From positions 558,001 to 622,000 of the forward strand of contig JAOSKK010000038.1 in the NCBI GenBank assembly GCA_027493615.1: a stretch of 64,000 bases of DNA, given 5' to 3'. The notes below the pieces were generated by a model that saw only the letters and a list, made by a program, of their open reading frames with translations, ran no database searches and was not told the origin of the DNA. Shown piece by piece: positions 60,467-64,000 of this stretch. The DNA comes from Verrucomicrobiota bacterium. GTDB lineage: Bacteria; Verrucomicrobiota; Verrucomicrobiia; Limisphaerales; J093. The position numbers were made by a program, and so were the translations under genes. Position 1 is the stretch's first letter. Every line of letters starts with the position of its first letter.

Positions 60467-61228
60467 TCACTGTGCGGTCCAGCCGCCGTCGACGAGGACG
60501 TCGGTGCCGGTGATCCAACCGGCCTCGGCCGAACACAAATAGACCGCGAGCCGCGCAACCTCGGTTTCGGTGCCCCAACGTCCGAGCGGAATTCGGGAGG
60601 TAAACTGCTCGTGCAAGGCCGGGTTGGCCAGGATCGGCTGGTTCATCTCGGTGGCCACCGGACCGGGACTGATGCCGTTCACGGTGATTCCGGACGGCGC
60701 CAACTCGAGGGCCAGCGCCTTGGTGAAGCCCAACAATCCGGCCTTGCTCGCCGCGTAGGCGGAACGCCCCGCCAGCGCGACATGACTCATGATCGAGGTC
60801 AGGTTGAGAATCCGGCCGTACCCCGCCCCCTGCATCAACGGTATCAGGGCGCGGCACAGAAGGAAGGCGCCGGTCAGGCTGGTGTCCAGGACCTGGCGCC
60901 ACTCGGCCCATGTGAATTCAGTGATCGGCTTGCGCACGTTGGTTCCCGCGTTGTTGACGAGGATGTGCACGTGGCCGAAGCGTTCCCGGATCCGGTCGCG
61001 CACCGCCGCCACCTGGTTCTCGGCGGTCACGTCGCACACAAGGCACTCGGCCGCCACGCCCATCGCTCGGGCCTCACCGACTACGGACTCGAGCCGGACG
61101 CGGTCGCGGGCCAGCAGGGCCAGGACTGCTCCCTGTTCGCCCAGCGCCAGCGCGATGGCGCGTCCCAGCCCGCGGCTGGCGCCCGTGATCACCGCGACCC
61201 GATCCTGGAGAGGTTTGTCGGTTGGCAT
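60467..61228 (-). CDS. Short-chain dehydrogenase/reductase (SDR)
   Basis: Intact, 253 residues, cytoplasmic. Classical SDR marks: NAD(P)-binding TGASRGLGRAIALAL, ILVNNAGTNVRKP (N-N-A-G), catalytic Ser in NLTSIMSHVAL, YAASKAG (Tyr-x3-Lys), PGPVATEMNQP, and the end GWITGTDVLVDGGWTAQ. It resembles gluconate 5-dehydrogenase/3-oxoacyl reductase-type members; substrate undetermined. Convergent with DUF5069 across a family-1 palindrome. Confidence 0.9.
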   Translation of the reverse strand: MPTDKPLQDRVAVITGASRGLGRAIALALGEQGAVLALLARDRVRLESVVGEARAMGVAAECLVCDVTAENQVAAVRDRIRERFGHVHILVNNAGTNVRKPITEFTWAEWRQVLDTSLTGAFLLCRALIPLMQGAGYGRILNLTSIMSHVALAGRSAYAASKAGLLGFTKALALELAPSGITVNGISPGPVATEMNQPILANPALHEQFTSRIPLGRWGTETEVARLAVYLCSAEAGWITGTDVLVDGGWTAQ

Positions 61229-61383
61229 GCGCGAAGCCTAACGCAAGGTACGGCGCTTGGGGAAGAACCAGCGCTCGCAGCCCAAACCCTGACGCGAAGC
61301 GTTTGCGAGTCCCCACGCGTTGGAAGCGCGCAAAGCCGTCCGCGAGGCTTCTCGGTTGCCCGGCGCGTGCGTAGACTCCCGCC

Positions 61384-61871
61384 ATGCGCGCCTTCGTCCG
61401 GACCTTTCAATCCTGGGGACACTCCTCACCGCCGCGTTGGCTGCTGCGGGCCTGCGAGGGGAGGTTGGCCAGGTCACCTACCGGGCGGCGGTATGGCAAG
61501 CCGACGTCCCCGATGGCAACGCGGAACTGGTCCAGCTCACGACCGAACAGGTGCGGGCGGCGGGTACCGGCTCAACGAGCAGAGCGATTACGGGATCATC
61601 AGTCCGGATGGGACGGATCGACCGGTCACCCGGGCCATTCGGGAATGGGGACCGAGGTTCCTGGCCGCGCCCAAGCCGCTGCCGCCGACGGTGTGGATCG
61701 CAGTGGATCGGGACCGTGATGCCCGCGGTCTGCCGGGTCTGTATGAAGCCGTGAAGGACAAGTACTGGCAGGCGGTGGAGCAGGGCAGGGGAGTGGGACT
61801 GAAGTGGGGGAGGGTGCCGGGTCAAGGTACGGCCGCACCGGGCGGGGGAACGCGACCTCCCAGCGGAGTGA
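61384..61871 (+). CDS. Small secreted protein of unknown function (frame-broken)
   Basis: About 160 residues after repair. The start ATG 61384 gives MRAFVR, then a break at GG 61400-61401 (GGG needed) leads to the signal core DLSILGTLLTAALAAAGL, followed by TYRAAVWQADVPDGNAELVQ. A second break near 61560 leads to YRLNEQSDYGIISPDGTDRP, VTRAIREWGPRFLAAPKPLP and AVDRDRDARGLPGLYEAVKD. A third break near 61815 would end the protein with VKVRPHRAGERDLPAE at TGA 61869-61871. The family was not recognised, and the order of these pieces could also be the remnant of a larger glycosidase-like protein. Least secure gene of the window. Confidence 0.45.
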
Positions 61872-61899
61872 CATCCGCGCGTGAGTGTCAGTTTCACCA

Positions 61900-63327
61900 T
61901 CAAAGACTGCCCGCGGGAGGTGAAGGCGGCTGATCCGCGCGGCCCTTGGGTTCGTATTCGGCCAGATACCTGTACATGGCAGGTGGCGGGGCGCCGGGCT
62001 CGAGCTCTGCGGTGCGGAGCAGGTGCTCGGACTCCTCGTCGAGGGAGTACACCTTCCGGTCAAGCTGGAGGGCGAGCAGCGCGTTGGGATCGTCGCCCCC
62101 TGCAGCGCCAAGTCCCAGGAAACTCGCATGGGACAGCAGTAGACGGCGCGAGCCATGATGGCGGTGAGTGTGGCTTGGGCGATTTGGCGGCCTTCGTTGA
62201 GGGGTCGGCCGGCGCGGAGGCTGGCGATGAGGTCCGCGTGTTCTTGCTCGTAGGGATTGGGCCTGCGACCTGCATAAGTCCAGGAGTGGAGACCGCCGAT
62301 ATGACCGGGGAGGGCGTGGCCCTGGGTGCCGATGATGCGAAGGGGCGGGATCACGCGGCCGCCCCAAGGAGGGTGGACATGCACGGCCATGAGGAAAGTC
62401 ACGGTCCCGGTCGGGTAGCGGAAGCCGATGTTATAGCACAAGTAGCCGTCCCACTGGGAAATGTCGGATTTCCAACCCTTTCCCCGAGCGGGAAGGACCT
62501 CGCAAGGCGGGGCGCCCATGGCCCAGTTGAGGAGGTCGAGCGACGGGACATGCTCGCGGACGACGGCGCCCCCGCCGAGTGAGATCCATAGGAACCACTG
62601 TCGCAGCCGGGTGCCCAACTCGCACGCGATGTCGAAGGGATTATCGCGGGTATCCAGAATCGGATCGGGCTGATGCACCTCCATGCCCAGCACGTCGCCA
62701 ATGGCGCCGTCGTGGATTCGGCTCATCATCTCCCGGTAGGCGAAGTCGTGACGACGCTGGGTCCCGGCCACGACGCCCAAGCCCTTCCGCCGCGCAAGGT
62801 CCGAATGGACGAAGATGGACTGAACCCCGGCTGCGTCCACCGCCACAGGCCTCTCCAGGAACACGTGTTTGCCGGCGCGGACGGCAGCCTCGAAATGGGC
62901 GGGTCGGAAACAGGGGGGCGCCGCCAGAATCACCAGATCCACGCCGGAGCCCATGAGCTGCTCGACACAATTCACCCCGCTGAAGCATGTGTCCGGCGTT
63001 GCCTTGACTTTGTCGGCCTCGCGCCACGGCCGTGACGCGTCCCATTCCGTGGGTTGCGAGTTGTCCTTCAAACGCCGCAAGGCAGCTTCGACCCGGTCAG
63101 GAAACCTGTCCGCAAGGGCCGTGATCTCCACGCCGGGGCTGGAGGCCACGCAGTTCATGGCGGCCCCGAGGCCGCGCCGGCCGCAACCGACGAGGCCGAC
63201 GCGCAACCGGTCCGAACCGGCGACAAACCAGCCGCCGTGGGAAACCGCGACCGTGCCGGCGGGGGGCCGCGAGGGCCGAGAGGCGAAGAAAACGCCGGCG
63301 AGTGAACGAGGCACGGGAGGTGTTCAT
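61900..63327 (-). CDS. Tat-exported Gfo/Idh/MocA family oxidoreductase (frame-broken)
   Basis: About 475 residues. Twin-arginine signal MNTSRASFTRRRFLRLSALA at 63327, then a break in the C6 run (63261-63266; five needed) into AGTVAVSHGG. Rossmann fold: RLRVGLVGCGRRGLGAAMNC, VEITALADRFPDRV, VDLVILAAPPCFRPAHFEAA, GKHVFLERPVAVDAAGVQ (the usual E-K-P Lys is replaced by Arg), GVVAGTQRRHDFAYREMM. The C-terminal domain includes WDGYLCYNIGFRYPTGTVTF. A second break at 62096-62100 restores GGDDPNALLALQLDRKVYSL. Its ATG overlaps the histidine kinase stop (ATGA). Exported sugar oxidoreductase by family; substrate unknown. Confidence 0.8.
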
Positions 63328-64000
63328 TGTGTCGCGAGCGGCAGGAGCACGGTGACCGTCGTGAGCCGTCCCGGCTCCGAGCCGATTCGGATGGTACCTC
63401 CGTGTCCGTGGACAATCCACTGGCAGATCGTCAGGCCCACCCCCGACCCCTGCATGTTCTCGTCCGCCCCGTGGTTGCCGCGCACGAAGCGGTCGAACAC
63501 GCGGGGGAGCAGTTCGGGGGCGATGCCCTCGCCGGTGTTGGTGATGCGGAACTCTGCGGCGTCACCGGCCGACCGCAGGGCCAGGCACAACTCACCGCCG
63601 GGCCGGTTGTACTTGAGGGCGTTGTCCACCAGGTTCAGCAGGAGCTGCCGCAGCCGGTCCCGATCCCCAGCACCGTCGCCGCGTCACACACCTGCAACTC
63701 GACCCGCAAACCGGCGGCTTCGGCCAGAAGCAGCGCATCCTCAAAGCTCTCGCGCACGAGATCAGCCAGATTGACGGGGCGCTTCTCCAGACGCACCAGG
63801 CCGGCGTCGGCCTTGGTCAGGAACGTGAGGGCGTCCACAATCCGGGCCAATCGCTCCACCTCCGCCAGTTGGCCGCGAATCCAGCCGCACTCGCGTCCGG
63901 TCCTCGCTGGGCAGCCGCGCAGGGCGGTGTCGAGTTGGGCCCGCATCACCGCCAGCGGGGTCTTGAGCTCGTGAGAGGCCTGCAGGGTGAACGTGCGGAT
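63324..64000 (-). CDS. Sensor histidine kinase (3' part, runs off the window; frame-broken)
   Basis: About 225 residues of the catalytic end. HisKA: FTLQASHELKTPLAVMRAQL with the phospho-accepting His, then LAEVERLARIVDALTFLTKA. HATPase: GDRDRLRQLLLNLVDNALKY (N box), FRITNTGEGIAPELLPRVFD (G1), FVRGNHGADENMQGSGVGLT (F and G2 boxes), GGTIRIGSEPG. One break at 63665-63668 (C4 on plus, should be five Gs on the minus strand). The input domain and any response regulator lie beyond the edge. Overlaps the downstream oxidoreductase by four bases, an unusual partner for a kinase. Confidence 0.88.

Overview
The window reads as a piece of a high-GC, Gram-negative bacterial chromosome, most likely from the Verrucomicrobiota (subdivision 3, Limisphaerales/Pedosphaera-like). 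This is inferred from gene content: two DUF1080 proteins, PVC-type PQQ-like propeller, apiosidase-like DUF4038 and Tat-exported Gfo/Idh/MocA genes, an HzsA-related c-type cytochrome, a pseudopilin of the DUF1559 style, a PEP-CTERM protein, DUF5069, and many secreted proteins that end in the same short C-terminal domain (last residues like FFRLR). No rRNA, tRNA or CRISPR array was recognised.

Layout. 1-1.8 kb: the 3' part of an S74-type (intramolecular chaperone) secreted protein and a small partner. 1.9-5.7 kb: divergent PHP-like hydrolase/DUF1080 and PQQ propeller/DUF1080 pairs. 5.9-8.8 kb: agmatine deiminase convergent with a sodium:solute symporter and a coupled 2-TM protein, separated by a perfect hairpin. 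9-15.5 kb: DUF4038 hydrolase, Gfo/Idh/MocA, pseudopilin, HzsA-related cytochrome. 15.7-24.5 kb: membrane-fused spermidine-synthase-like protein, then two head-to-head ECF sigma loci, one ending in a bactofilin-like/RDD fusion. 24.5-26.8 kb: nfeD-floA-unknown operon. 27-44.5 kb: nine co-directional secreted-protein genes, tightly packed or overlapping, including a kelch protein, a second S74 protein and a giant LamG protein of about 2,860 residues. 44.9-51.3 kb: outer-membrane barrel, OFA-type MFS carrier, acs and acuC. 51.5-58 kb: SGNH-like protein and a 1,630-residue beta-helix/HAF-like protein. 58-59.9 kb: an IS200-type Y1 transposase embedded in five tandem copies of a 248-251 bp hairpin-rich unit. 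59.9-64 kb: DUF5069, SDR dehydrogenase, a small secreted protein, a Tat-exported oxidoreductase and the 3' part of a histidine kinase.

Reading caution. About 45 frame breaks interrupt otherwise well-conserved genes, and nearly all sit in runs of G or C that are one base too long or too short. I treat them as sequence-length errors in homopolymers rather than as pseudogenes, and I give one CDS per reconstructed gene, saying where each break lies. Genes without breaks include the PQQ propeller, both sigma factors, the spermidine-synthase fusion, MFS carrier, SDR and transposase.

The most interesting structures are the transposase plus its tandem hairpin array, the large secreted-protein operon, the recurring C-terminal domain, the bactofilin-RDD fusion under an ECF sigma factor, and heptanucleotide tracts, one of which lies inside a signal-peptide coding region.
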